The notes: generated by a model from the letters alone, not told the origin. Positions 8,237 through 18,003 are shown, counted from the first letter of the stretch. The stretch is 36,195 nucleotides of DNA from Alphaproteobacteria bacterium (GCA_021776705.1 JAJFFL010000274.1:1-36195), one strand, 5' to 3'. Program-made: numbers and translations.

Positions 8237-9717
8237 CTCGACCGGACCCGAGCGCGCCGACGGCCCGTACGGTTCGACGCGTCGGGCTGGTTCTCGGCGT
8301 CGTCGCGGCTCTCGCCCTGCAACTCTTCCCGCACCCGGAAGCGCTCGGCCGCGACGGCTGGATCGTCGCCTCGCTCGGTCTCGTGATGGCGATCTGGTGG
8401 GCGACCGAGGCGATCCCGATCCCGGCGACGTCGCTGCTGCCGCTCGTGGTCCTGCCGCTGACTGGCGTCCTGTCCACGAAAGAGGCGGGCGCGCCCTACG
8501 CCAGCCAGATCGTACTCCTGCTCATGGGCGGCTTCATCATCGCGGTGGCGCTGGAACGCTGGAATCTGCATGAGCGCATCGCCCTCAACATCGTCGTCCG
8601 CGCCGGCGGCCGGCCGCGAATGCTGATCCTCGGGTTCATGATCGCCGCCGCCTTGTTGTCGATGTGGATCTCGAACACGGCGACGACCTTGATGATGATT
8701 CCGATCGCCTTGTCGGTCGCCCACGCCGAGGCGGGCGACGACGGCATGCGCGGGCCGTTCACCCTGGCGCTTCTTCTCGGCGTCGCCTACGCGGCCTCCA
8801 TCGGCGGCGTCGCGACGCCGGTCGGCACGCCGACCAACTTGATTGCGATGCAGTTTCTCGCCGACGCCGGCCGCGACATCTCCTTCGTCCATTGGATGGC
8901 GCTCGGCCTGCCGGTGGCGGCCGTGATGATTCCGGCGTCCTGGTACGCGCTCACGCGCTGGGCGTTTCCGGTCGACGCGGCGCGGCCGGCGGCGGCGGGC
9001 GCGGAACAGGTGCGCACGGCCTTGGCCGCGCTGGGCCGGATCACGACCCCGGAGATCCGCACCGCCCTGGTCTTCGGGGCCGTCGCGGTGTTTTGGATCT
9101 CCAATTCATTCGTCATCGGCGTGCTCGAAATTCCGCACCTTCAAGCCATCGTCGGCTCGCAGCTCGACGCCACCATCGCGGTCGCCGGCGCGGTCGCCAT
9201 GTTTCTCGTTCCCGCCGGCGGCGAGAGCGGGAAGGGACGGGCGCTGTTGGATTGGGAGACCGCGGTGCGCATCCCCTGGGGCGTGCTGTTGCTGTTCGGC
9301 GGCGGCTTGAGCCTCGCCGCGGCGATCAACAAGACCGGGCTCGCGGAATGGATCGGCGGCCTGATGGGCGGGCTGACGGCGCTGCCGGTCGTGTTCATCG
9401 TGCTGGCGCTGGTGCTGGTGATCATCTTTTTGACCGAGCTCACGTCAAACGTCGCGACGGTGACGGCGTTCATGCCGGTGATTTTGGCGCTCGCGGGGGC
9501 CGGCGACATCAACCCGGTCATGCTCGCGGCGCCCGCCGCGCTGGCCGGCTCGTTCGCGTTCATGCTGCCGGTGGCGACGGCGCCGAACGCGATCGTCTAC
9601 GGTTCCGGCCACGTCGCTATCGGCGACATGGTGCAGGCCGGCTTCAGGCTGAATCTGATCGGGATCGTGCTGATCACCGCCGCGGCGGCGATTCTGACGC
9701 CGCTCCTGTTCGCCTAG
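8233..9717 (+). CDS. SLC13/DASS family anion (dicarboxylate/sulfate) permease
   Basis: GTG start in a GTGA overlap with the upstream stop. Motifs SLGLVMAIWWATEAIPIPATSLLPLVVLPLTGV, GVAYAASIGGVATPVGTPTNLI, ELTSNVATVTAFMPV. Confidence 0.9.
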   Translation: MTRPDPSAPTARTVRRVGLVLGVVAALALQLFPHPEALGRDGWIVASLGLVMAIWWATEAIPIPATSLLPLVVLPLTGVLSTKEAGAPYASQIVLLLMGGFIIAVALERWNLHERIALNIVVRAGGRPRMLILGFMIAAALLSMWISNTATTLMMIPIALSVAHAEAGDDGMRGPFTLALLLGVAYAASIGGVATPVGTPTNLIAMQFLADAGRDISFVHWMALGLPVAAVMIPASWYALTRWAFPVDAARPAAAGAEQVRTALAALGRITTPEIRTALVFGAVAVFWISNSFVIGVLEIPHLQAIVGSQLDATIAVAGAVAMFLVPAGGESGKGRALLDWETAVRIPWGVLLLFGGGLSLAAAINKTGLAEWIGGLMGGLTALPVVFIVLALVLVIIFLTELTSNVATVTAFMPVILALAGAGDINPVMLAAPAALAGSFAFMLPVATAPNAIVYGSGHVAIGDMVQAGFRLNLIGIVLITAAAAILTPLLFA

Positions 9718-10097
9718 GTCGCGCCGCCGGCGCACACCAGGCCGACGCGCACCGTCGTGGCGTCGCCGGAGCCGAACGTCAGCGTCGACGTGATGCGGCA
9801 GCTGGTCAGCGCCAGAGGCGCTTCGGCGGCGTCGGCGAAAGTCAGGGCGATGGAGCGGTAGCCGCCTCCCATGGACGCGTCGCGCCACGCCTGGGTGTCG
9901 TCGTCGTCCTTGGTCCAGCAGCGCACGACGGTCTGGCGCTCGCCGTCCTTGCGCTCGACGAACGTCTCGGATTGCGAGCAGTTCAGCGCCGGCAGTTCGT
10001 GCGAGGAGATCGTCCCCGGCCCGCGCGTGTCCGCGCCGGAGGCGGCGAGAAGAGCGAAGGCGGACAGCAGGACGGTTTGGGTCATGGTCGTGATCAT
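9714..10097 (-). CDS. Hypothetical secreted protein
   Basis: 127-aa ORF with N-terminal hydrophobic signal (MTQTVLLSAFALLAASGADT) and four Cys residues; alternative ATG at 10085. Confidence 0.6.
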   Translation of the reverse strand: MITTMTQTVLLSAFALLAASGADTRGPGTISSHELPALNCSQSETFVERKDGERQTVVRCWTKDDDDTQAWRDASMGGGYRSIALTFADAAEAPLALTSCRITSTLTFGSGDATTVRVGLVCAGGAT

Positions 10098-10108
10098 CCG
10101 CGAAACGG

Positions 10109-11068
10109 TCAGTCGATCAAGGCGCTAAGCGCAGCGAGCTGCGAGTCGGCGTAGGTTTGCAATTCTGGGTGCGTTTGAGCGGTTTTGAGTTTGAACCGTG
10201 CTGTGGCGGCGGCCTCTCGCCAGGCCCCATCTCCCAACGCATGTCGGGCGAACGCGACTATCGTCCAGGACTGAGCGCGTTGGAGATCGTAGGTCGCGAT
10301 TTCTACCGTTCGATCCCAAGCGCTGTTGTTGTTGACCGTGGTTCGCTCAAATTCGTCATCCATGATGCTTTCCAGGTCGTCGATGAGCGACAGCGCCGTT
10401 TCGGCGACGCGCAGGGCGTTCGCCGGTTCATCTATGTCCAAATAGCCTGCGGCGATCAGAATCCTCCATTCGGCACTGAATGCCTGATTCACCAACGATA
10501 AATTCGAAAGCACGCTCTCGGCCTGGCGCAGGGCCCGCGAGGCGCGATCCTTGCGATTTTGTACAGCCAGCGCGGCGGCCTTTTCTGTCAGAAAGTCGGC
10601 GTCCAAAATTTCGTCAAATGCAAGGGGTTCGCCGTTCAATTCGGAGGTCTGCGTGTTCCGGGAGGCGCGATATCTGACGAACCGGTCGTAGTCGCGCTGC
10701 GCCCGCCTCACGTCACCGGCCATCAGCCACACATAGGCCGCGTTCGACAGCCTCATGCCGCGGCCCGGGTCCTCCGCGATTTTCTCCAAACCCTTCGCCG
10801 CGTCCGCCCATCGTTCCTCAGCCAGCGCCGCATCAACGTCTTCGCTAAGCCGGTCGATTTCGTCTTGGCTGAGACGCGCACCGGCGAACGGGTCGTTCCA
10901 CGCATGCCAAACTGGCCGCTTACTGCCGCTCTCGGGCCCCGGGTCCCGCGCGATTAGGACGAACGCGGTTGCCGCCAGCACGCCGAACACCGCCATCCGC
11001 CATCGCGTCGGACGGGCTTCGCTTGCCCGTTCCGGGTCGCCGCGTCTAAGTCTTCTCCAGAAATTCAC
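10109..11068 (-). CDS. Hypothetical membrane-anchored protein with TPR-like helical repeats
   Basis: ORF with one N-terminal TM (MAVFGVLAATAFVLIARD) and helical repeats (WADAAKGLEKIAEDPGRGMRLSNAAYVWLMAGDVRRAQRDYDRF). GTG start at 11068 or ATG at 10996. Confidence 0.65.
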   Translation of the reverse strand: MNFWRRLRRGDPERASEARPTRWRMAVFGVLAATAFVLIARDPGPESGSKRPVWHAWNDPFAGARLSQDEIDRLSEDVDAALAEERWADAAKGLEKIAEDPGRGMRLSNAAYVWLMAGDVRRAQRDYDRFVRYRASRNTQTSELNGEPLAFDEILDADFLTEKAAALAVQNRKDRASRALRQAESVLSNLSLVNQAFSAEWRILIAAGYLDIDEPANALRVAETALSLIDDLESIMDDEFERTTVNNNSAWDRTVEIATYDLQRAQSWTIVAFARHALGDGAWREAAATARFKLKTAQTHPELQTYADSQLAALSALID

Positions 11069-11082
11069 GAGCGAGCGATCCC

Positions 11083-13863
11083 TTGGCCAAATCCGCCCCC
11101 GTCGGCCCCGACAGCCGCGTCTATCTGATCGACGGGTCGGGCTACATCTTTCGCGCCTACCATGCCCTGCCGCCCCTGACGCGCAAGTCCGACGGGTTGC
11201 CGGTCGGCGCGGTCTCGGGCTTTTGCAACATGCTCTACAAGTTGCTTGAAGATGTGTCGGGCGACGAGGAGCCGACGCATCTCGCGGTGATCTTCGACCA
11301 TTCGGGCAAGTCGTTTCGCAACGACATGTATGCGGAGTACAAGGCCCACCGGCCGCCGGCGCCGGAAGACCTGCTGCCGCAGTTCCCGCTCGTGCGCGAA
11401 GCGACCAAGGCGTTCGGCTTGCCGTCGGTCGAATTGGAGAACTACGAAGCCGACGACCTCATCGCCACCTACGCCCGGCAGGCGGAAGCGAAGGGCGCCG
11501 AGGTGTTCATCATCTCGTCCGACAAGGACCTGATGCAGCTTGTCACCGACAAGGTGATCATGCTCGACACCATGAAGAACAAGCGCATCGACCGCGACGG
11601 CGTGGTCGAGAAGTTCGGCGTGCCGCCGGAAAAGGTGATCGAGATTCAGGCGCTGACCGGCGACTCGGTCGACAATGTGCCCGGCGTTCCCGGCATCGGA
11701 CCCAAGACGGCGCTGCAGCTGCTTGAGGAATTCGGTTCGCTCGACGGCGTTCTCGAAAACGCCGGCACGATCAAGCAGACCAAGCGGCGTGAAAATCTGA
11801 TCGAGTTCGCCGACGCGGCGCGTATCTCCAAAGAACTTGTGACCCTCAAGGTCGACGTTCCGGTCGAGCATCACCTCGACGAGTTCGGCGTCGCCGAACC
11901 GGACCCGGACCCGTTGCTCGCGTTTCTCAAGGAAATGGAGTTCCGCACCCTTACGCGGCGAATCGAAGAGGGCGTGACCGGCCGGTCGGCGTCTTCCAAC
12001 GAAGCCGCGGCGGAGACCGGCGTCGATCGTTCAAAATACGATTGCGTCACCTCGCTGACGGATCTTGAGGCTTGGGTCGCGCGCGCGACCGCCGCCGGGG
12101 TCGTCGCCGTCGATTGCGAAACCGACGCGCTCGACTCGGCGAACGCGAATCTCGTCGGCCTATCTCTGGCGCTGGGGCCCAACGACGCCTGCTACGTGCC
12201 GCTCGGCCACACCGGGTCCGACGACCTGATGGGGGAGAAGGCGCCGGAGCAGATACCGTTCGACGACGCGATCTCCGCCGTGAAGCCGCTGTTCGAAGAC
12301 CCGTCGGTGCTTAAGATCGGTCAGAATCTCAAGTACGACATCGCCGTCTTCGACCGCTACGGGGTTCAGCTGTCGCCCTACGACGACACCATGTTGATCT
12401 CCTACGTTGTCGCCGCGGGTCTTCGCGGCCACGGCATGGACGAGCTTTCCGAACGGCTGCTCGGCCACACCTGCATTTCGTTCAAGGAGGTGGCGGGAAC
12501 CGGGAAAAACCAGGTTTCGTTCGACAAGGTCGCGCTCGACAGGGCGACCGAGTACGCCGCGGAAGACGCCGACGTGACGCTGCGGCTGTGGGAGAAACTC
12601 AAGCCGGAACTGCAGACCTCCGGCAAGATCACAGTCTATGAGACGCTCGAACGGCCGTTGCCCGCCGTGCTGGCGCGCATGGAGAACCGCGGCGTCAAGG
12701 TCGACAAGGACGTGCTGGCGCGCCTGTCGTCCGATTTCGCGCAAAAGATCGCCGAATATTCGGATCTCGCCAAAGAACAGGCCGGCCGCGACTTCAACCT
12801 CGGTTCGCCGAAGCAGATCGGCGAGGTGCTGTTCGGCGAGATGGGGCTGCCCGGCGGCAAGAAAACCAAGACCGGGGCCTGGTCGACCGACGTGAAGGTG
12901 ATGGAGGACCTCGCCGCGCAAGGCCACGACCTGCCGCAAACGATCCTCAATTGGCGCCAATTCTCGAAGCTGAAGTCGACCTACGCCGACGCTCTCAAGG
13001 ACGCGATCAGTCCCCGCACCGGCCGCGTGCACACCAGTTTCGCCCTCGCCGCGACGACGACCGGGCGGCTGTCCTCATCCGACCCCAACTTGCAGAACAT
13101 TCCGATCCGGACCGAGGAGGGGCGCAAGATTCGCACCGCCTTCGTCGCCGAGTCCGGGCACGTGCTGATGGCGGCGGACTATTCCCAGATCGAATTGCGT
13201 TTGCTCGCCCACTACGCCGACATGGAGTCGCTGAAGCAGGCGTTCGCCGACGGCCTCGACATCCACGCGATGACGGCCTCGGAAATGTTCGGCGTGCCGA
13301 TCGAGGGCATGGACGCGGCGACGCGGCGACGGGCCAAGGCGATCAACTTCGGCATCATCTACGGCATCTCGGCGTTCGGGCTCGCCAACCAGCTCGGCAT
13401 CGAACGGTCCGAGGCGGCCGCCTATATCGAAGCCTATTTTGAGAAGTTTCCAGGCATCAAAGAATACATGGAGCGGATGAAGACCTACTGCCGCGAGCAC
13501 GGCTACGTCGAAACCCTGTTCGGGCGCCGCTGCCGCTATCCGGAGATCAACGCCAAGAATCCGGCCCAGCGCCAGTTCGCCGAGCGCCAGGCGATCAACG
13601 CCCCGCTGCAAGGCACGGCCGCCGACATCATCCGTCGCGCCATGATCCGTATGGACTCGGCGCTGGAGGACGTCGGTCTCAAGGCCAAGATGCTGCTCCA
13701 GGTCCACGACGAACTCGTCTTCGAGGTCCCGGAGAATGAAGCCGAGAAGACGGCGGAGTTGGTGTCAAAAGTGATGTCCAGCGCCCACGAGCCGGCCGTC
13801 AGTATCGACGTGCCGCTCGTGGTCGAATCAGGGATCGGTCCGAGCTGGGACGAGGCGCATTAA
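11083..13863 (+). CDS. polA: DNA polymerase I
   Basis: 926 aa with 5'-3' exonuclease (YLIDGSGYIFRAYHALPPL), 3'-5' exonuclease (VVAVDCETDAL) and polymerase motifs (ADYSQIELRLLAHYA, RRRAKAINFGIIYGIS, LQVHDELVFEVP). TTG is the only usable start after an in-frame stop at 11047. Confidence 0.97.
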   Translation: MAKSAPVGPDSRVYLIDGSGYIFRAYHALPPLTRKSDGLPVGAVSGFCNMLYKLLEDVSGDEEPTHLAVIFDHSGKSFRNDMYAEYKAHRPPAPEDLLPQFPLVREATKAFGLPSVELENYEADDLIATYARQAEAKGAEVFIISSDKDLMQLVTDKVIMLDTMKNKRIDRDGVVEKFGVPPEKVIEIQALTGDSVDNVPGVPGIGPKTALQLLEEFGSLDGVLENAGTIKQTKRRENLIEFADAARISKELVTLKVDVPVEHHLDEFGVAEPDPDPLLAFLKEMEFRTLTRRIEEGVTGRSASSNEAAAETGVDRSKYDCVTSLTDLEAWVARATAAGVVAVDCETDALDSANANLVGLSLALGPNDACYVPLGHTGSDDLMGEKAPEQIPFDDAISAVKPLFEDPSVLKIGQNLKYDIAVFDRYGVQLSPYDDTMLISYVVAAGLRGHGMDELSERLLGHTCISFKEVAGTGKNQVSFDKVALDRATEYAAEDADVTLRLWEKLKPELQTSGKITVYETLERPLPAVLARMENRGVKVDKDVLARLSSDFAQKIAEYSDLAKEQAGRDFNLGSPKQIGEVLFGEMGLPGGKKTKTGAWSTDVKVMEDLAAQGHDLPQTILNWRQFSKLKSTYADALKDAISPRTGRVHTSFALAATTTGRLSSSDPNLQNIPIRTEEGRKIRTAFVAESGHVLMAADYSQIELRLLAHYADMESLKQAFADGLDIHAMTASEMFGVPIEGMDAATRRRAKAINFGIIYGISAFGLANQLGIERSEAAAYIEAYFEKFPGIKEYMERMKTYCREHGYVETLFGRRCRYPEINAKNPAQRQFAERQAINAPLQGTAADIIRRAMIRMDSALEDVGLKAKMLLQVHDELVFEVPENEAEKTAELVSKVMSSAHEPAVSIDVPLVVESGIGPSWDEAH

Positions 13864-13867
13864 GAGT

Positions 13868-14113
13868 TCACGCCGCCTCGCACCGCGGCATCATGAAATC
13901 CGCCACTTGCGGAATCGGCGCCCAGGCGCGCGGGTGCAACGGGACCGGACCGCCGTCGATGGGGATGAAATCCCGCGTCTCCGGGTCGTATCGGCAGATC
14001 ACTTCGTAGTACGAGCCGGCGAGCCGGCCGTAGTGTTCGGCCAGCACCAAGACTTCTTCGCCGGCTTGAGGAGGAAAGCGGGTTTCGCGCCAATCGTTCA
14101 TCGTTCGCCCCAT
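13868..14113 (-). CDS. Small hypothetical protein (81 aa)
   Basis: ATG ORF MGRTMNDWRETRFPPQAGEEVLVLAEHYGRLAGSYYEVICRYDPETRDFIPIDGGPVPLHPRAWAPIPQVADFMMPRCEAA; sensible composition, tightly convergent with polA. Confidence 0.6.
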   Translation of the reverse strand: MGRTMNDWRETRFPPQAGEEVLVLAEHYGRLAGSYYEVICRYDPETRDFIPIDGGPVPLHPRAWAPIPQVADFMMPRCEAA

Positions 14114-14184
14114 AGATGCATGTTCTTCGTTTGTTCCAGTATGCCGGCGAAGGGTTAACCAACGGTAACCACGGGCGGCCGGCG

Positions 14185-14841
14185 CTAGTTGTCGGCCAGT
14201 TTCTCGGCCACAGAGCCGGCGATCAGCTCGATCTGGGCCCAGACGCTTTCAAACGCGTGCTTGTCGCCGAGGCGGCCGAGGTTGGTCGATACGATGCCGT
14301 GCACGCTGGCCCACAAGGCGCGGGCGGCGCGGGCGCGCGTCGCCGGGTCCGACGCCCCGGGCAGATCGGCCAGCGAGGATCCGATAAGGTCCAAGAGCGC
14401 GTTCTGCTTTTTTAGATACCACTCCGGCGTCGTCGCAAGATGGCGCTGGTTGAAGGCGAGCAGACCGCCCCAGGAGATCGCGTGGGTGCGCACGAACTCC
14501 AGATAGGCGCGCGCCAGGGCGAGAAGTCGCTTTTCGCTGCCGGCGCGGTCCCCAAGAGCGTCCAAGGCGCCTCGGCCGGCCTCCATCAGTTCGTCATAGA
14601 TGCCGCCGTTGACCTCCCGCACCAGCGTCTCAAGGTCGCCGAACATGTAGTAGACCGAGCCGACGGCGACGCCGACTCGGTCGGCGATCGCACGCGCTTT
14701 CACCGCTTCCAGCCCGCCTTCGCGAAGCAGCTTGTGAGTCTCGTCGAGCATCCGGGCGCGCATCGCTTCGCGCTCGCGCTGCTTGGGGCTGAGTTCGGCG
14801 GGGTCGGCCATGGGCGCCTCGGTCGGTGGAGCGGGACTCAT
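14185..14841 (-). CDS. TetR/AcrR family transcriptional regulator
   Basis: N-terminal HTH (RARMLDETHKLLREGGLEAVKARAIADRVGVAVGSVYYMFGDLETLVREV) and a TetR ligand-binding-like C-terminal domain. Start at 14841 or 14809; the 14868 start would lie inside the operator. Confidence 0.9.
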   Translation of the reverse strand: MSPAPPTEAPMADPAELSPKQREREAMRARMLDETHKLLREGGLEAVKARAIADRVGVAVGSVYYMFGDLETLVREVNGGIYDELMEAGRGALDALGDRAGSEKRLLALARAYLEFVRTHAISWGGLLAFNQRHLATTPEWYLKKQNALLDLIGSSLADLPGASDPATRARAARALWASVHGIVSTNLGRLGDKHAFESVWAQIELIAGSVAEKLADN

Positions 14842-14860
14842 TAGGCCACGTTCCCGGTAC

Positions 14861-14898
14861 CTGAACAACGTTCAGCGTGATTTCTTGAACGGCGTTCA
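14861..14898. promoter_or_regulatory. Tandem inverted-repeat operators, probably for the adjacent TetR protein
   Basis: CTGAAC-AAC-GTTCAG (14861-14875) and TGAAC-GGC-GTTCA (14886-14898), centres 24 bp apart, in the divergent region between TetR and 14917. Confidence 0.75.
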
Positions 14899-14916
14899 GG
14901 GACGAAGGAGATCGAG

Positions 14917-15261
14917 ATGCTGAACCCGCTGAAGTCTTTGTTCGCCGGACGGCCGAACTGGGTCGAAACGGCTGTGATCCACGCCAACGCCGAGATGCTG
15001 GAGGAACAGCGCCGGCGCGACGCCGAGGACCGCGAAGACGAAGCGCGCCGCACCTTGGCCCGGCTCGACCGCCGCCGCCGCGACGAAGCCGCCGCCTTGG
15101 ACCGCGTGGAAGCGCGCCTGGACGCGGCCGGCCTCTCCGCCGCCGACGCCTTGGCGTACGAGCAGGAAGCCGCCGAACGCCGCCGCCGTCTGCAGGTCTT
15201 CAAGGAAGACGCTCGCCGCCTGCGTCTGGCCATCAGCGCCGCCGGCTCATTCGCCCGCTGA
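14917..15261 (+). CDS. Hypothetical coiled-coil-rich protein
   Basis: ATG with SD-like gaaggag upstream; 114 aa, highly charged helical sequence; divergent from TetR. Confidence 0.65.
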   Translation: MLNPLKSLFAGRPNWVETAVIHANAEMLEEQRRRDAEDREDEARRTLARLDRRRRDEAAALDRVEARLDAAGLSAADALAYEQEAAERRRRLQVFKEDARRLRLAISAAGSFAR

Positions 15262-16776
15262 CGCGGCGGCGTAGGCGGCCTTGAACCGTTCGCGGAGGGC
15301 GTTTTTTTGCACCTTGCCCATGGCGTTGCGGGGCAGGGCGTCGACCCAGGCGAAGCGGCGCGGGTGCTTGAATCGGGCGAGCTTGGCGTCCAGCGCCGCC
15401 TGCAGATCGGCATCGGCCACCGGCGCCGCGTCCGCCACCAGCGCGGCGAGCACGCCCTCGCCCATGTCGGGGTGGGGCACGCCGACGACGGCGCTCTCCC
15501 GCACGCCGGGCACGGCGTCGAGCACCGCCTCGATCTCTTTTGGATAGATGTTGTAGCCGCCGGCGATGATCAGGTCCTTGGCGCGGCCGACGATCGCCAC
15601 GCGCCCGGATTCGTCCATGGTCGCAAGATCGCCGGTGATGAATCCGCCGTCGGCGCGAAAGTCCTCCGCGTTTTTCTCCGGCATGCGCCAGTAGCCCTGG
15701 AAGACATTCGGGCCTTTCACTTCAAGAACGCCGACGTCGCCGCGCGGCCGTTCGGCACCGTCGTCGCCGCACACCCGAACTTCGACCTCGGGGAGGGCGA
15801 AACCGACCGTGCCGGCGACACGGTCGCCGTCGAGCGGATTCGACGTGATCATGCCGGCTTCCGTCATGCCGTAGCGCTCGAGTATGCGCTGGCCGGTGCG
15901 GGCGAAAAACGCATCCGAGGCTTGCGCCGTCAACGGCGCCGAACCGGAGATGAACAGCCGGACTCCGGCGCAGTCGTCGGCGCCGAAATCCGGCTCTGCA
16001 AGCAGCCGCGCGTAGTACGTCGGCACGCCCATCAGAATCGTCGCCTCGCGCAGCCGTTTCCGCACGTCGCGCGCGTCGAAGCTCGGCAGAAAAATCATCG
16101 TCGAGGCGTTCAACAGCGCCGTGTGCAGAGCCACGAACAGGCCGTGGACGTGGAAGATCGGCAGGGCGTGAAGCAGAACGTCGCCGTCTTCGAAACCCCA
16201 AATATTGTGCAACGCCAGAGCGTTGGAAGAGAGATTGGCGTGACTCAACATGGCGCCCTTGGAGCGCCCGGTGGTGCCGGAGGTGTAGCAGATCGCGGCC
16301 AAGTCGTCAGACGCGACCGCGGCGACCGCGTGGTCCGGCGCATGGCCGAGGGCGTCCGCCCAGGCGTCTGCGCCGGGCTGAATTCCGAGCGCCCAGACGT
16401 CGGCGACGCCGGCTGTCTCGGCGATCGGCGCGAGGCCGCCGCGGTCTTGCGGCCGGCACACGAACACCTTGGGTTCGGCGTCGCCCAGGAAGTAGGCGAC
16501 CTCATCCGGCGTATAAGCGGTGTTGAGCGGCGTATAAGCCGCGCCGGCGCGCAAGCAGCCGAGGTAGAGCGCCGCCGCGCCGACCGACTTGTCGACTTGG
16601 ACCACGACCCGGTCTCCCGGCGCGACGCCGGCGGCGCGCAACATCGCGGCGAAACGGGCCGACAATTCGTCAACGTCGCCGTACGTCCAAGTCGCGCCGT
16701 CGGCGGCGACGAAACAGGTTCGCTCTGCGCGCGGGCGGAATCGTTCTGCGAAGAGGGCGTAGAGGTTGGCGGTCAC
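15247..16776 (-). CDS. matB: Malonyl-CoA synthase / AMP-dependent acyl-CoA synthetase
   Basis: AMP-binding motif YTSGTTGRSKGAMLSH, ERYGMTEAGMITSNPLDGDRVAGTVG, GYNIYPKEIEAVLD; MatB-like N-terminus (M)TANLYALF from GTG at 16776. A TTG at 16812 gives a longer form. Confidence 0.85.
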   Translation of the reverse strand: MTANLYALFAERFRPRAERTCFVAADGATWTYGDVDELSARFAAMLRAAGVAPGDRVVVQVDKSVGAAALYLGCLRAGAAYTPLNTAYTPDEVAYFLGDAEPKVFVCRPQDRGGLAPIAETAGVADVWALGIQPGADAWADALGHAPDHAVAAVASDDLAAICYTSGTTGRSKGAMLSHANLSSNALALHNIWGFEDGDVLLHALPIFHVHGLFVALHTALLNASTMIFLPSFDARDVRKRLREATILMGVPTYYARLLAEPDFGADDCAGVRLFISGSAPLTAQASDAFFARTGQRILERYGMTEAGMITSNPLDGDRVAGTVGFALPEVEVRVCGDDGAERPRGDVGVLEVKGPNVFQGYWRMPEKNAEDFRADGGFITGDLATMDESGRVAIVGRAKDLIIAGGYNIYPKEIEAVLDAVPGVRESAVVGVPHPDMGEGVLAALVADAAPVADADLQAALDAKLARFKHPRRFAWVDALPRNAMGKVQKNALRERFKAAYAAASAGE

Positions 16777-17295
16777 GCGCGGCACGAAAGCCCGACGCGG
16801 CGCCGCAATCAAGGGCGGCGCAGCGACCCAGACCGCGCCCCGGCGTTGGACGGCGGATCCAACGCTCGCCCGCCGGCTGCAATACTTTGGCTCCGATTGA
16901 TCGAAATTCGTGGGATGCGGCCGCGCGGTGATCCAGCGAGGCCGCCACTGTCGGATACTTCGAAGTCGCTGCGACGGATCATCGGCGACGGTCTTAAGTT
17001 CAGCGCCTCCGAAAACGTTTTAATTCGCAGGGGGCATGGGCGTCCAATGCCTTTCCGCACGCGGTCGGTCTGTGTGCCAGGCGGCTCGCCAAGCGTTTCA
17101 ATCGCCGGGAATCCGGGCCGAACCGGCGCACGACCAGCCCGCTGCGGGCCCGATTTCGCGACGACGGCGGAGCCCGTAAGGATTGCCCTCGTGCCCGGTC
17201 CCGCTCTAAGACCCGGTGAAGGAACATGAGTGAAGCGATCGCGCCGAAGCGGCTGCGGACCTCATGCCATTGAATTCAAACGCGGGAACAGACAC

Positions 17296-18003
17296 GTGGC
17301 TACGATCGCGGTCGTCGACGACGACGAGAACATTCTGGCTTCCATCTCCATGTTCTTGGAGAACGAGGGCTACAACGTCCGCACGTACACGGACGGCTCA
17401 TCGGCCTATTCCGCGCTCACCGAAAGCCCGCCCGATCTCGCCATCCTTGACATCAAGATGCCGCGGATGGACGGCTTGGAGCTGCTGCGCCGCCTGCGGC
17501 AGAACTCCAACCTTCCGGTGATTTTCCTGACGTCGAAAGACGACGAAGTGGACGAGGTCGTGGGCCTCAACCTCGGCGCCGACGACTACATCACCAAGCC
17601 GTTCTCGCAGCGCCTTTTGGGCGAACGGATCAAAGCGATCTTGCGCCGCGCGGCCGTCAACAGCGGCGACGCGACCGCGGTCGATCCGGACGAGGACCGC
17701 AAGGTCATCGTGCGCGGCCGGCTGATGCTCGATCCCAACCGTCACGCATGCTCCTGGGACGGCGAGCCGGTGCGGCTGACGGTCACTGAGTTTTTGATCT
17801 TGCAAGCGCTGGCGCAACGTCCAGGCTACGTGAAGAGCCGCGATCAACTGATGGATGCGGCGTATGACGATCAAATCTATGTCGACGACCGAACCATCGA
17901 CAGCCACATCAAGCGACTTCGCAAGAAGTTCCGAACCGTCACGGACGAGTTCGACGCGATCGAAACGCTCTACGGCGTCGGATACCGCTACAAAGAGAGC
18001 TAA
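17296..18003 (+). CDS. chvI: OmpR-family response regulator ChvI
   Basis: (M)[33 protein letters not shown]...[21 protein letters not shown]...[31 protein letters not shown], with a winged-helix C-terminus; GTG start. ChvI-chvG-hprK synteny. Confidence 0.93.
   Translation: MATIAVVDDDENILASISMFLENEGYNVRTYTDGSSAYSALTESPPDLAILDIKMPRMDGLELLRRLRQNSNLPVIFLTSKDDEVDEVVGLNLGADDYITKPFSQRLLGERIKAILRRAAVNSGDATAVDPDEDRKVIVRGRLMLDPNRHACSWDGEPVRLTVTEFLILQALAQRPGYVKSRDQLMDAAYDDQIYVDDRTIDSHIKRLRKKFRTVTDEFDAIETLYGVGYRYKES

Noticed and set aside
15307-17229. 640-aa plus-strand ORF
   Set aside because: Antisense to matB and runs through the intergenic region; composition and lack of domains indicate an artefact.
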